Shown piece by piece: positions 17,266 to 25,660 of a DNA stretch of 55,233 nt. Source of the DNA: Pseudanabaena sp. lw0831 (lineage in GTDB: Bacteria > Cyanobacteriota > Cyanobacteriia > Pseudanabaenales > Pseudanabaenaceae); NCBI RefSeq assembly GCF_016584665.1, contig NZ_BBJB01000093.1, positions 1-55,233 on the forward strand. Direction: 5' to 3'. Both the position numbers and the translations under genes were made by a program. The stretch's first letter is position 1. The number at the start of each line of letters is the position of its first letter. The notes under the pieces were generated by a model. It made no database searches. It was given only the letters and a program-made list of their open reading frames with translations, and was not told the origin of the DNA.

Positions 17266-17336
17266 ACTGAATTTTAATCGCCAAGATGGATAAAATACAT
17301 TCAACAGATGGCTAGTCAACTAAGGAGAATAACCTG

Positions 17337-17681
17337 ATGACAATGACTTTTGAACAGATGCAAGAACTGATCGCACAGACCTTAGAAATTACCAATCGCA
17401 ACTCAACTGCGATCGCTGAAACTAGAGAAATCTCGGCTCAGAATACCAAAGACATCAGAGAAACTAAGGCGATCTCAAACTCAAATGCCCGTGCAGTCGA
17501 AGCCATGCTGCAACAGATGTCAATGGATCGGGAAGAACGCAACGCAGTTTTAGAGATGATTGCTAAGCAACAAAAGCAACTAGACCGACATCAACGCATT
17601 CTTAAAGGATTGCAAACCGAAAACCGTCGCATTTTGGACTTACTCATAAACAATCAACCTGAACCCGACGACGACGAATAA
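17337..17681 (+). CDS. Small coiled-coil protein
   Basis: 114 residues, nearly all helical and coiled-coil-like, rich in N, E, Q and R, with repeated heptad-like units (IAETREIS, IRETKAIS) and an acidic C-terminus EPDDDE. ATG 17337 is preceded by AAGGAG. Similar small proteins of unknown function are common in cyanobacteria. No membrane segment or catalytic motif. A strong hairpin follows at once. Confidence 0.75.
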   Translation: MTMTFEQMQELIAQTLEITNRNSTAIAETREISAQNTKDIRETKAISNSNARAVEAMLQQMSMDREERNAVLEMIAKQQKQLDRHQRILKGLQTENRRILDLLINNQPEPDDDE

Positions 17682-17720
17682 AAAAGGAGAAGCGGCGCAT
17701 CGCGCCGCTTCTCCTTTTTT
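17680..17720. terminator. Bidirectional terminator/palindrome, 19-bp arms
   Basis: Arms 17680-17698 and 17702-17720 match exactly around ATC; A6 on one side and T6 on the other serve both convergent genes. Centre GGCGC/GCGCC. Confidence 0.9.
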
Positions 17721-17732
17721 ATGGAAAGTTTC

Positions 17733-18653
17733 TTAAGCAAAAATTTGCCTTAGCGCTGTATCAATATCAGGGTAATTGAACGTAAATTTATTAATCTCGG
17801 CTTTGTGTGGCACAACGCGCTGACCGTTTAGCAATACCGTGGCACTTTCACCAAATACCAAAATCAAAGCTGCCGCAGGCACAGGCAAAAAGGCAGGACG
17901 TTTAATTGCCTTGGCAAGAGCCGCTGTGAAATCTGCGTTAGTAACTGCTTTAGGAGCCGTAGCATTAAGCGCACCAGTGATCTGATCGTTCTTCAGTGCA
18001 TAGATGATTAGCTCCACGAGATCATCGCGATGAATCCATGAAAACCATTGCTTTCCATTACCAATTTTGCCGCCGCCACCAACTTGAAAAATTGGTAGCA
18101 TTTTGGCGATCGCACCACCCATACCTAACACAATTCCCGTTCTCAGTTTGACTAGGCGCACACCTAAGCTCGTAACTGCATCGGCTGCTGCTTCCCAATC
18201 TTTGCAGACATTAGCTAAGAAGTCATCGCCAGCATAACTGTACTCGTCAAAGGATTTATCAAGACTCGTGCCGTAATAACCGATCGCGGAGCCGCTAATT
18301 AAGATTTGTGGTTTCATATCGGCCTTAGCGATCGCTTCAACCAACACTTTTGTGGTTAAAATACGACTATCGCGGATCTCTTGCTTGCGTTTATCAGTCC
18401 AGCGCACACCAGCAAGGGGTTCACCAGCCAGATTAATTACCGCATCACTACCAAATATCGCCTTAGTCCAATCGCCCAATTCAAAAGGTGTATAACTAAT
18501 TACTTCAACATTGGGAAAAGTATCTTGGGGGAATTGACGGGTTGCTTTTTGGGAATTACGCGCTAAGACGATAATGCGATCGCCCAAAGCATGTAATCTC
18601 TCAACTAATTTCTCACCAACAAACCCAGTAGCACCTGTCACTACAATTTTCAT
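17733..18653 (-). CDS. TIGR01777-family NAD-dependent epimerase-like protein
   Basis: 306 residues of the extended SDR superfamily: GATGFVGEKLVERL nucleotide-binding loop at the N-terminus, DAVINLAGEPLAG, ISGSAIGYYG, and the C-terminal subdomain with PVPAAALILVFGE. The family includes E. coli YfcH and the cyanobacterial/plastid SulA-GC1 group linked to division or to the thylakoid; which applies is not decidable here. No substrate is known. ATG at 18651-18653. Confidence 0.9.
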   Translation of the reverse strand: MKIVVTGATGFVGEKLVERLHALGDRIIVLARNSQKATRQFPQDTFPNVEVISYTPFELGDWTKAIFGSDAVINLAGEPLAGVRWTDKRKQEIRDSRILTTKVLVEAIAKADMKPQILISGSAIGYYGTSLDKSFDEYSYAGDDFLANVCKDWEAAADAVTSLGVRLVKLRTGIVLGMGGAIAKMLPIFQVGGGGKIGNGKQWFSWIHRDDLVELIIYALKNDQITGALNATAPKAVTNADFTAALAKAIKRPAFLPVPAAALILVFGESATVLLNGQRVVPHKAEINKFTFNYPDIDTALRQIFA

Positions 18654-18703
18654 AATATATATTTGCTTAAATTACTAGAGACATCAGCACAAGGCTTAAA
18701 TTG

Positions 18704-18794
18704 CTTGGCACAATTAAATGCAAAAGCCCAAAACATGTAATGCCCACTGTGCGGACGTTACATGTTTTGGCTCTGGTTTTTAAATTATGCCAAG
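18704..18794. repeat. 91-bp element, copy 2 (conserved flanks, variable hairpin)
   Basis: Terminal inverted repeats CTTGGCACAATT and AATTATGCCAAG enclose a stem with a CATGTAA-type arm. Read on the minus strand, the flanks match the element at 12696-12785 while the stem differs. It lies between divergent genes. Confidence 0.75.
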
Positions 18795-18842
18795 GTACTT
18801 AGTCGCCTATTTTAATGCGAAAACACCTTTGTAACCACATCC

Positions 18843-21788
18843 ATGCATAGCTCACCAGAAAATAAACTCACAAGCAAACCCAAAAGCAAATTATTGATCG
18901 TTGATGATGAAGAAGATAACTTAGATCTACTTCAGCGTATTTTCTATCGAAGTTATCTCATTTTGCGAGCTAAAAATGGATTTGAGGCGTTGGCGCTTTT
19001 AGCTAAGGAGTCAGATGTTGCGGTGATTGTCTCCGATCAGCGAATGCCCATGATGTCTGGTACAGAGTTTTTGAGCCAAGTGGCTGAAAGTTATCCTGAC
19101 ACGTTGCGAATTATTTTGACCGCCCATACCGATGTGCGCGATTTGGTGGAAGCGATTAATCAATCACAAGTTTTTAAATACATTACGAAGCCCTACAAGG
19201 TGGAAGATTTAGTCGAAGTCGTACAACAGGCGACTGAAATTCATAAATTATTGCAATTAAGAACTTCTAAACTTCGCAACGATCTCGAAAGTGCAGAGGC
19301 TAAATATAAAGATATTTTTGAGAATGCGATCGAAGGAATTTTTCAAACGACGATTGATGGACGTTATCTAATCGCCAATTCGATGCTAGCCCAGATTTAT
19401 GGATATCCTTCTGCCGAATCTCTGATTAGTAATGTTACCAATATTGCCAATCAGATTTATGTAAATCCATTACGTCGCCAAGAATTTATTAATGTTTTAC
19501 TTACCCATGACACGGTTTCTAATTTTGAGTCTCAGGTCTATCGCCGTGATGGCACGAAAATCTGGATTTCGGAAAATGTGCGCGCAGTGCGCGATTTTGA
19601 CGGAACTCTAATTGGTTTTGAAGGTACTGTACAGGATATTTCCCAACGCAAAAGAGCTGAGGCAGAATCACAATTATTGCAATGTTTGACCTTAGAAATT
19701 AGTGCCGCCAATGATTTTCAAACAGCTTTAGAAATAACTCTCACTAAGATTTGTCAATTTACAGGATGGGACTATGGAGAAGCATGGATTCCATCGGGGG
19801 ACGGACAGATTTTGATATGTAGCCCCGCTTGGTACAGCAGCGTTGAGGGATTAGAAGGGTTTCGTCAATGTAGCGAGAGAATCTCTTTCCCCGCAGGAAT
19901 TGGTTTCCCCGGGAGAGTTTGGGAAAATCAGCGACCAGAATGGATTTGGGATATTTCTCTCGAAGAAGAATCACATTTCTTACGCAAATATCCTGCCTTA
20001 GAATGTGGTTTGCAATCGGGGTTGGCGATTCCTGTCAGTGCCGATACCAATGTGGTCGCGATCATGGCTTTCTTCACCAAATCTCCCAACGATCGCGATC
20101 AGCAATTGGTGGGTTTAATCAGCGCGATCGCCATGCAGCTAGGTATATTGATGCGCCGCAAACGAGATGAAGAAACTCTTCGCTTGATGAATGAAGAACT
20201 AGCCCTAGCACGCGATCGCGCCTTAGAAGCAAATCGGACTAAAAGTACCTTTGTTGCGAATATGAGTCATGAATTGCGAACACCTCTTAATGCGATTATC
20301 GGCTATAGCGAGATGTTGCAGGAAGATGCAGCTTTGCTGGGGTTGGATGATTTTGTAGATGATCTCAAAAAAATTTATCGCTCTGGCAAACATCTACTAG
20401 ATTTGATTAATGACATTTTAGATATGACCAAAATTGAAGCGGGTAAACTAGAAATTTATTACGATAATTTTGATGTGCCAATGCTGATATGGGAGACAGG
20501 TCAAACAATTCAACCATTGTTACTCAAAAACAATAATCATCTGGAAATAGAATGCGATCTGCAACTTGGGGAAATTCGGGCAGATATGACGCGCGTAAGA
20601 CAAGTTCTCTTAAATGTTTTAAGCAATGCCTGTAAATTCACAAAATCAGGTGTAATTAAAATCCAAGTAAACCGCCAAAATTCGGCTCTAGGAGAAATTT
20701 TTTGCTTCACGATTAGCGATACGGGGATAGGGATTAGTCCAGAAAATCTACAAAAACTGTTTCAGCCATTTAACCAAGCCGATAGTTCCACGACGAGACA
20801 ATATGGTGGAACAGGTTTAGGCTTAGCCATTAGTCATCGTCTTTGCCAAATGATGAGTGGTGATATTACGGTAATCAGCGAATTGGGAATAGGCTCAACT
20901 TTTACAATTTGTTTGCCAATTGACTGCGAAAGCATCTCTAAAAAAACGCTAAAAAAAGGACAAAATTCTTCCTCTAATTTATCGACATCGCCTGAACCTT
21001 TATCACTGGAAACTGGCAATCCGCAGCAAAACCATCCTTCCGTCTTAGTGATTGCTGGCGATTCGATGCTCCATCAATCTACTCATTCCTATCTCCATCA
21101 TCTCGGAGTTTCACTCTACTCATCCTCAAATGGAGAAGATGGAATGCAATTAGTCTATCAAATTTTACCCGATGCCATTATCTTAGATATGCAAACACCT
21201 GCAATGAGTGGATGGGAAGTACTTAAGGAGTTAAAGTCGCAACCTTTAACTTCTGGAATTCCGATTATTTTGCTGACTATTAACGACGAAAAGCATGAAA
21301 GCTATGAGATTGGGGCAAATGACTATTTGTTTAAGCCGATTGATCGCGATCGCTTAATTCCGATCGTTGAAAAATATCGCGTTGAGCAACAGTCAGAGCT
21401 TTCAGTGTTAGTGATCGAAGATGATTCCAATATTAGAGCAATGTTGAAACGGATGCTGGAAAAAGAGCATTGTATTGTCTCTGAGGCACAGGACGGACAT
21501 GAAGCTTTGGAGGTGATGACGCAGAAAATTCCGCAATTAATTTTGCTCGATTTGATGATGCCCAATGTCGATGGCTTTGAATTTATGCATTTGCTGAGGC
21601 TGCGACAAGACACCCCATCAATTCCGATTATCATCATTACGGCAAAGGATTTGACGAATGAAGACTGCACCCGTCTCAGTGGCTCGGTACAAAAAATTCT
21701 ACAAAAGCCTAATTACAGTTACCCGCAACTACTAGAAGAAATTGTGCGGCGACTCTATAAATTAGGTGTCTTGGTAACCAATTTATAG
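18843..21788 (+). CDS. Hybrid sensor histidine kinase (REC-PAS-GAF-HisKA-HATPase-REC-REC)
   Basis: 981 residues. Order: receiver about 15-130 with phospho-acceptor Asp65 (VSDQRMPMMSG); PAS about 150-270 (FENAIEGIFQTT); GAF about 280-430; HisKA with His476 in NMSHELRTPLNAI; HATPase_c to about 690 (NVLSNACKF, DTGIGIS, GGTGLGLAIS); a receiver at about 735-850 (DAIILDMQTPAMSG); a last receiver at about 857-975 (LILLDLMMPNVDG, Asp near 903). No membrane segment, so cytoplasmic. The layout implies a multistep phosphorelay. ATG 18843. The stimulus is unknown and no partner gene adjoins. The end of the gene lies within an inverted repeat. Confidence 0.93.
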   Translation: MHSSPENKLTSKPKSKLLIVDDEEDNLDLLQRIFYRSYLILRAKNGFEALALLAKESDVAVIVSDQRMPMMSGTEFLSQVAESYPDTLRIILTAHTDVRDLVEAINQSQVFKYITKPYKVEDLVEVVQQATEIHKLLQLRTSKLRNDLESAEAKYKDIFENAIEGIFQTTIDGRYLIANSMLAQIYGYPSAESLISNVTNIANQIYVNPLRRQEFINVLLTHDTVSNFESQVYRRDGTKIWISENVRAVRDFDGTLIGFEGTVQDISQRKRAEAESQLLQCLTLEISAANDFQTALEITLTKICQFTGWDYGEAWIPSGDGQILICSPAWYSSVEGLEGFRQCSERISFPAGIGFPGRVWENQRPEWIWDISLEEESHFLRKYPALECGLQSGLAIPVSADTNVVAIMAFFTKSPNDRDQQLVGLISAIAMQLGILMRRKRDEETLRLMNEELALARDRALEANRTKSTFVANMSHELRTPLNAIIGYSEMLQEDAALLGLDDFVDDLKKIYRSGKHLLDLINDILDMTKIEAGKLEIYYDNFDVPMLIWETGQTIQPLLLKNNNHLEIECDLQLGEIRADMTRVRQVLLNVLSNACKFTKSGVIKIQVNRQNSALGEIFCFTISDTGIGISPENLQKLFQPFNQADSSTTRQYGGTGLGLAISHRLCQMMSGDITVISELGIGSTFTICLPIDCESISKKTLKKGQNSSSNLSTSPEPLSLETGNPQQNHPSVLVIAGDSMLHQSTHSYLHHLGVSLYSSSNGEDGMQLVYQILPDAIILDMQTPAMSGWEVLKELKSQPLTSGIPIILLTINDEKHESYEIGANDYLFKPIDRDRLIPIVEKYRVEQQSELSVLVIEDDSNIRAMLKRMLEKEHCIVSEAQDGHEALEVMTQKIPQLILLDLMMPNVDGFEFMHLLRLRQDTPSIPIIIITAKDLTNEDCTRLSGSVQKILQKPNYSYPQLLEEIVRRLYKLGVLVTNL

Positions 21789-21795
21789 AGTCGCC
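21748..21795. repeat. Inverted repeat spanning the kinase stop codon
   Basis: GGCGACTCTATAAATT...AATTTATAGAGTCGCC, 19-20-bp arms with one bulge; the left arm and loop encode the last residues of the kinase. Confidence 0.85.
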
Positions 21796-21825
21796 ATGCT
21801 TTGTATTGGGAATCGCAGCGTTATA

Positions 21826-21875
21826 GCTTTTTTAGTTTTTAAATGGGCATATGCTCATTTAAAAACTAAAAAAGC
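21826..21875. repeat. Palindrome centred on GCATATGC
   Basis: About 21-bp matching arms with one mismatch pair near the centre; part of the gap between the kinase gene and lpxA. Confidence 0.82.
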
Positions 21876-21880
21876 CAACT

Positions 21881-21941
21881 CAGCAAAGTTTTCAAGTTTT
21901 CAGTTTGCCGTAGTCAAACTGAAAACTTGAAAACTTTGCTG
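21881..21941. repeat. Perfect palindrome, 27-bp arms
   Basis: Arms 21881-21907 and 21915-21941 match exactly around a 7-base loop, 60 bases upstream of lpxA. Confidence 0.88.
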
Positions 21942-22001
21942 ATGATTGCGATAAACTATTGGTTGTTTTCTAGCGCCCAGAGACTATAGACCGCTATTTC
22001 C

Positions 22002-22847
22002 ATGCCAAATACCAATCCAGATACTAATATCACGATTCATCCCCGCGCCATCGTACATCCCAAGGCAAAGATTGGCGAAGGCACATCTATTGAAGCCGAT
22101 GCCATTGTTGACGAGTTTGTGGAGATCGGCGATCGCTGCGAGATTCGCGCTAGGGCCATCATCACAGGGCATACCAAGATTGGCAATGATAACCAAATTG
22201 GCTATGGGGCAATTGTTGGCTCTGAGCCTCAGGATACTTCCTACAAAGGCGCAATTAGTTTTGTGGAAATCGGCGATCGCAATGTACTGCGAGAGTACGT
22301 GACGGTCAATCGCGGCACTAAGGAAGGCTCGGCAACTAAAATCGGTAATGATAATTTGTTTTTTACAGGTGCTCATGTAGCCCATAACTGCACGATCGGC
22401 GATCGCGTGATTTTAGTAAATAATGTGTTGCTGGCGGGTTATGTGGAAGTGCATGACCATGCCTTTATGGGTGGGGACGCTGTCGTACATCAATTCACGC
22501 GCATTGGTTCCTATGCGATGATTCGCGGACAAACTCGCCTTGGGATGGATGTGCCGCCCTATTGCATGGCTGTTGACACAAATATGGTGTGTGGGCTAAA
22601 TCGCCTTGGGTTACGTCGCAATGGCTTCGGTCACGAGCGCCGACGGACAATTCTCTCGGCATATGAAGTAGTCTACAATTCCGATCGTAATCGTACTCAG
22701 GCGATCAAATTTCTAGAGTCAGATCCCGAATTTGCTAACAATCCCGATATTCAATTGTTCTGCAATTTTATTAAGAACAGTCGTCGCGGTATTTGTAAAC
22801 TCTATGAAAAAGGTGCAAGTCGCATCGAAGAGGAGCGAGAGTATTAG
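22002..22847 (+). CDS. lpxA: UDP-N-acetylglucosamine acyltransferase LpxA
   Basis: 281 residues forming a left-handed beta-helix of hexapeptide repeats (IHPRAIVHPKAKIGEG, IGDRCEIRARAIITG) with the LpxA-specific segment GAHVAHNCTIGD carrying the catalytic His and the C-terminal helical domain ending NSRRGICKLYEKG. It catalyses the first step of lipid A synthesis, moving a 3-hydroxyacyl group from ACP to UDP-GlcNAc. In cyanobacteria lpxA usually sits next to fabZ/lpxC; here it is isolated, so a second copy elsewhere is possible. ATG 22002. Confidence 0.9.
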   Translation: MPNTNPDTNITIHPRAIVHPKAKIGEGTSIEADAIVDEFVEIGDRCEIRARAIITGHTKIGNDNQIGYGAIVGSEPQDTSYKGAISFVEIGDRNVLREYVTVNRGTKEGSATKIGNDNLFFTGAHVAHNCTIGDRVILVNNVLLAGYVEVHDHAFMGGDAVVHQFTRIGSYAMIRGQTRLGMDVPPYCMAVDTNMVCGLNRLGLRRNGFGHERRRTILSAYEVVYNSDRNRTQAIKFLESDPEFANNPDIQLFCNFIKNSRRGICKLYEKGASRIEEEREY

Positions 22848-22920
22848 ATTTGCAATCTTCCCAATGCAAAGGTTCTAAGAATTGCCATCAATAATTTCGA
22901 TCTTAATTTGTGTCATAGGG

Positions 22921-23094
22921 TTAGACGGTGAAATACATTATTTGGGCAATGTTTAAGCTTTCTAACTCCTCAATTAAGTTTTCCACATCTAGATTTTGAA
23001 AATCACCAGCTTTTAACTTTGCGATCGCATTCTCTAACCACAAATTAAGATCGCGATCGCACAGCGTTGTTTTTTGTCCGATAGTCTGTGTCAT
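22921..23094 (-). pseudogene. Truncated DUF29 gene, relic copy 1
   Basis: A 57-codon frame starting MTQTIGQKTTLCDRDLN and continuing LWLENAIAKLKAGDFQNLDV, then diverging after IEELESL and stopping at 22921. The first 47 or so residues match the intact DUF29 protein encoded at 25027-25497; the remaining two thirds are missing. The ATG overlaps the stop of a 23-codon antitoxin-like frame (ATGA). Confidence 0.75.
23033..23091. repeat. 59-bp direct repeat, left copy
   Basis: Identical to 24037-24095. Both copies encode the N-terminus of DUF29 on the minus strand. The repeat bounds an approximately 1-kb segment carrying hicBA and a restriction-gene relic. After one mismatch (which turns ATG to ATC in the right copy) the match continues as ATTCGATTACCTC. 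Confidence 0.85.
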
Positions 23095-23162
23095 TCGATT
23101 ACCTCTAAGCGATCGCCATTCTGCATTTGCTTGATTGCTTCTAAAACTTGAGATTTAATCAT
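23091..23162 (-). pseudogene. Antitoxin-like N-terminal fragment, relic copy 1
   Basis: 23 codons, MIKSQVLEAIKQMQNGDRLE then VIE and TGA. The sequence is the start of a small antitoxin-like protein of the kind that begins MIKxQVLEAI; the rest is missing and translation would couple into the DUF29 relic. Confidence 0.6.
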
Positions 23163-23285
23163 AGTTTTATAACTGATTATCTACTGTGTAAAAGGGTGTG
23201 CCCATTAAGATTTACTCTATTGGAAAGCTAGGAATGATGAGATCTATTTCTTGCATAATCTCTATTATTTCTTTAAGAGCAACTA

Positions 23286-23510
23286 CTAATCAGTCTTCCA
23301 TTCACTTTCTGGGATATCAGCACCCTTCATAATGTTGCGTAATGTTCCAATTGGTAAATCACGCTTTTTATGATATGGCACAATTACTTGAAGCTGAAGA
23401 TCTAGATTTCGCCATTTACGATGACTTCCTTTTTGAGAAGTCAACTCAAACCCATATTTTTCTAAAATACGTTCAACTTCATCCGCATTCATACATCGAT
23501 TACGAGTCAT
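23286..23510 (-). CDS. hicA: HicA-family toxin (mRNA interferase)
   Basis: 74 residues of the HicA double-stranded RNA-binding fold: ADEVERILEKYGFELTSQKG followed by the catalytic His30 in GSHRKW, and a C-terminal IGTLRNIMKGADIPESEW. HicA cleaves mRNA when not bound by HicB. The gene overlaps the upstream hicB by four bases. It lies between 59-bp direct repeats in a region of gene debris. Confidence 0.88.
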   Translation of the reverse strand: MTRNRCMNADEVERILEKYGFELTSQKGSHRKWRNLDLQLQVIVPYHKKRDLPIGTLRNIMKGADIPESEWKTD

Positions 23511-23716
23511 CCGACCAAGACCTCTCGTAAAACTGTGCCTGATTTTAATTCAATGTGATCAGGCTCTAAATAAAGAGCGATCGCTTCACGAATATTTTCT
23601 AAAGCCTCTTCTTCGGTTTCCCCTGCGGAGACACAACCTGATAACTCTGGACACCAAACCGCCCAATCTCGTGTTTCAGGATCAAATTCAAGGATAACAC
23701 GCCATTTCATACTCAT
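23507..23716 (-). CDS. hicB: HicB-family antitoxin
   Basis: 69 residues: the partial RNase-H-like HicB fold, MKWRVILEFDPETRDWAVWC then PELSGCVSAGETEEEALENI. It binds and neutralises HicA and often represses the operon. Order is antitoxin then toxin, with ATGA overlap. The short C-terminus has no obvious helix-turn-helix, so DNA binding is uncertain. ATG at 23714-23716; MKW two codons later is an alternative. Confidence 0.88.
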   Translation of the reverse strand: MSMKWRVILEFDPETRDWAVWCPELSGCVSAGETEEEALENIREAIALYLEPDHIELKSGTVLREVLVG

Positions 23717-23718
23717 TT

Positions 23719-23900
23719 TTCCCTAGAACATTTAACCATAATAGCAATAGCCACACCTTGCTGAATATCAAACACATTTTTATCTGGCGAAGCATCGCTG
23801 CCTTTTTCAGAGCCTCATCCAAAGTATTTGTGAGATAAATTCCCAAACGCTGCTTCCCTTTAAATTTATAACCAAGTTCCTGAAGTTGTAGACCAAGTTT
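23719..23900 (-). pseudogene. Relic of a type ISP-like restriction-modification/N6-methylase gene
   Basis: Minus-strand translation from 23900 gives LGYKFKGKQRLGIYLTNTLD then EALKKAA, and after a one-base frame change DKNVFDIQQGVAIAIMVK to a stop at about 23719. The NVFDIQQGVAI string is characteristic, as I recall, of the methylase domain of type ISP and related enzymes. Only about 60 codons remain, frameshifted, with no start. It sits directly upstream of hicB. Confidence 0.55.
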
Positions 23901-23935
23901 AAAATGGTTGATCGCCTAAATCCTCAACTAACTTT

Positions 23936-23998
23936 TTAATCAAAGCGATCGCTATTTGGCATTTGTTTGATTGCTTCTAAAACTTGAGATTTAATCAT
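23936..23998 (-). pseudogene. Antitoxin-like N-terminal fragment, relic copy 2
   Basis: 20 codons, MIKSQVLEAIKQMPNSDRFD, then TAA. Nearly identical to the fragments at 23091-23162 and 24103-24165. Confidence 0.55.
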
Positions 23999-24014
23999 TA
24001 TTTTTTGAATAAGC

Positions 24015-24098
24015 TTATGTTAAAGAGATCGCCTCTTCTAACCACAAATTAAGATCGCGATCGCACAGCGTTGTTTTTTGTCCGATAGTCTGTGTGAT
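24015..24098 (-). pseudogene. DUF29 N-terminal fragment, relic copy 2
   Basis: Frame reading TQTIGQKTTLCDRDLNLWLE then EAISLT and stop. The start codon position holds ATC instead of ATG (24096-24098). Within 24037-24095 it is base-for-base identical to relic copy 1. Confidence 0.65.
24037..24095. repeat. 59-bp direct repeat, right copy
   Basis: Identical to 23033-23091; see that entry. Confidence 0.85.
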
Positions 24099-24102
24099 TC
24101 GA

Positions 24103-24165
24103 TTACCTCCAATAATCGCTATTCGGCATTTGTTGGATCGCTTCTAAAATTTGAGTTTTAATCAT
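24103..24165 (-). pseudogene. Antitoxin-like N-terminal fragment, relic copy 3
   Basis: 20 codons, MIKTQILEAIQQMPNSDYWR, then TAA; a small deletion relative to copy 1 removes the GATCGC site and shifts the frame. Confidence 0.55.
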
Positions 24166-24261
24166 AGTTTTTATCTACTTATCTTTTTTAACTGCAATAA
24201 AAAAATCTACAATTCTTACTTTATCTATTATCTAGATATCTCTAAAGAAAAGGAGATTTGT

Positions 24262-24906
24262 TTAATTAGTCCGTCTTGCTCTCGGAGGAATCTTCACTTT
24301 AACTGAATTACTCTGTACTTCAAAAATGTAGAACTGTAATAAGCTTTCTACTACGTCTATTACATGATTTAGATCCTCTGGCGAGGGATTATATCCACGA
24401 TGGGCTGCCGCACTACCTGCATCAAGAACAACCTTCAAAATATCACGTTGCTTGCTTCCTAAGTAGCCACCATCGACTAATTTCTTCAATTTTTCCTCAA
24501 ATGTGCCAATATCTCCAATTTTATCCAGAATGAACATATCAATCACAGTTCGTGCTCCCATCAAAGCTAATCGACGGCTATTGGAGTGCAATGCTATGTA
24601 TACTTCAGCTAATAAATCCTGCATCTCAACAGGTAATTTATCTTGCCATTGAGGTAGTCTCCGAGATACTTGTGGTGGATAAAATTCAATCTCTTGTTGA
24701 TTGCTCTCCCACTCCGAACAAGTATATTGACGGCGCAGAGTTACAGATTCACAACCACAACAAATGAAAAGAGTGTATTTGGTGTTCCACCATATAACAA
24801 AATCAAGATATTTATCTTTATCTTCACAGTTATGTTCTTTAAGTATTTCATGCTTTGTTAAATGTAAGCATTTATTACAATGAACCCACTCAATATTTGA
24901 AGACAC
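24262..24906 (-). CDS. DUF4145 domain protein with N-terminal zinc-binding cysteines
   Basis: 214 residues. Cysteine pairs CNKC (near residue 10) and CCGC (near 52) suggest a zinc ribbon. The DUF4145 helical domain follows (about 90-190): LLAEVYIALHSNSRRLALMG, ARTVIDMFI, and AGSAAAHRGYNPSPED near the end. DUF4145 proteins are frequent in restriction and defence neighbourhoods, often as short stand-alone genes; their activity is not established. ATG at 24904-24906. The surrounding debris of toxin-antitoxin and restriction genes fits an accessory role. Confidence 0.82.
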   Translation of the reverse strand: MSSNIEWVHCNKCLHLTKHEILKEHNCEDKDKYLDFVIWWNTKYTLFICCGCESVTLRRQYTCSEWESNQQEIEFYPPQVSRRLPQWQDKLPVEMQDLLAEVYIALHSNSRRLALMGARTVIDMFILDKIGDIGTFEEKLKKLVDGGYLGSKQRDILKVVLDAGSAAAHRGYNPSPEDLNHVIDVVESLLQFYIFEVQSNSVKVKIPPRARRTN

Positions 24907-25026
24907 GTTACTAGCTCCAGAAATTAATTAATACCCTTAAAAATAAAAATGTGATTCAACTTGAAATTATTAGAGCATTCGATATTGCGTGATTATATCA
25001 ACTAAACATTCTTAAATAAATTGATC

Positions 25027-25497
25027 TTAATTCATTTCCCAGAAGTAAGAATTTAGTATAGCGTCAATATCTCGGCTAAACTGCCATGTTTTAGGAAAAT
25101 TCACAGATTTATAATCTGGATGAGCCTTTACAACCTTTAAAGCATCATCAAAAGCTTTTTGGAATAACTCAGGACTATTGATATAGCCTTTTAAACTTGG
25201 AGACTGTTCGAGAATATCTTGGATATTGTTACGAGTCCTGACAATTGTGACAACCCACCCCGCATAATCATATTCACTCTTGACATAGCAACACTTGAGA
25301 ATATGCTCAATGAGTGTAGTCAATCTTCGCTTGAGTTCACGCCTATCTCTACCCGCCAAACCTTCTAACTCCTCAATTAAGTTTCCTACATCTAGATTGT
25401 GAAAATCGCCTGCTTTTAATTTCGCGATCGCCTCTTCTAACCACAAATTAAGATCGCGATCATACAGGGTTGTTTTTTGTTCGATAGTCTGGGTCAT
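25027..25497 (-). CDS. DUF29 family protein
   Basis: 156 residues, the complete member of a family present twice more nearby as relics. Features: YDRDLNLWLEEAIAKLKAG, NLIEELEGLAGRDRRELKRR, LIEHILKCCY and a C-terminal FPKTWQFSRDIDAILN. DUF29 proteins are strongly expanded in cyanobacteria and are probably helical; function unknown, though they often neighbour toxin-antitoxin genes. ATG at 25495-25497. Confidence 0.9.
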   Translation of the reverse strand: MTQTIEQKTTLYDRDLNLWLEEAIAKLKAGDFHNLDVGNLIEELEGLAGRDRRELKRRLTTLIEHILKCCYVKSEYDYAGWVVTIVRTRNNIQDILEQSPSLKGYINSPELFQKAFDDALKVVKAHPDYKSVNFPKTWQFSRDIDAILNSYFWEMN

Positions 25498-25542
25498 AGG
25501 TTTAGGCGATGCGATACAGCATTCATCAAGTATATCCCAAAG

Positions 25543-25566
25543 AACAAGGGGCTTAAGCCCCTTGTT
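25543..25566. repeat. Perfect 24-bp palindrome
   Basis: AACAAGGGGCTT followed directly by its reverse complement, no loop, between the DUF29 gene and the secreted-protein gene upstream of it. Confidence 0.8.
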
Positions 25567-25660
25567 TTACTTTTCAATTATTCAATCAATTCCATCAAGA
25601 GACGAGAAACCTTGACACGTTGATTCAAATCAGAGCATTTACCCATAACCTACTCCTCAA

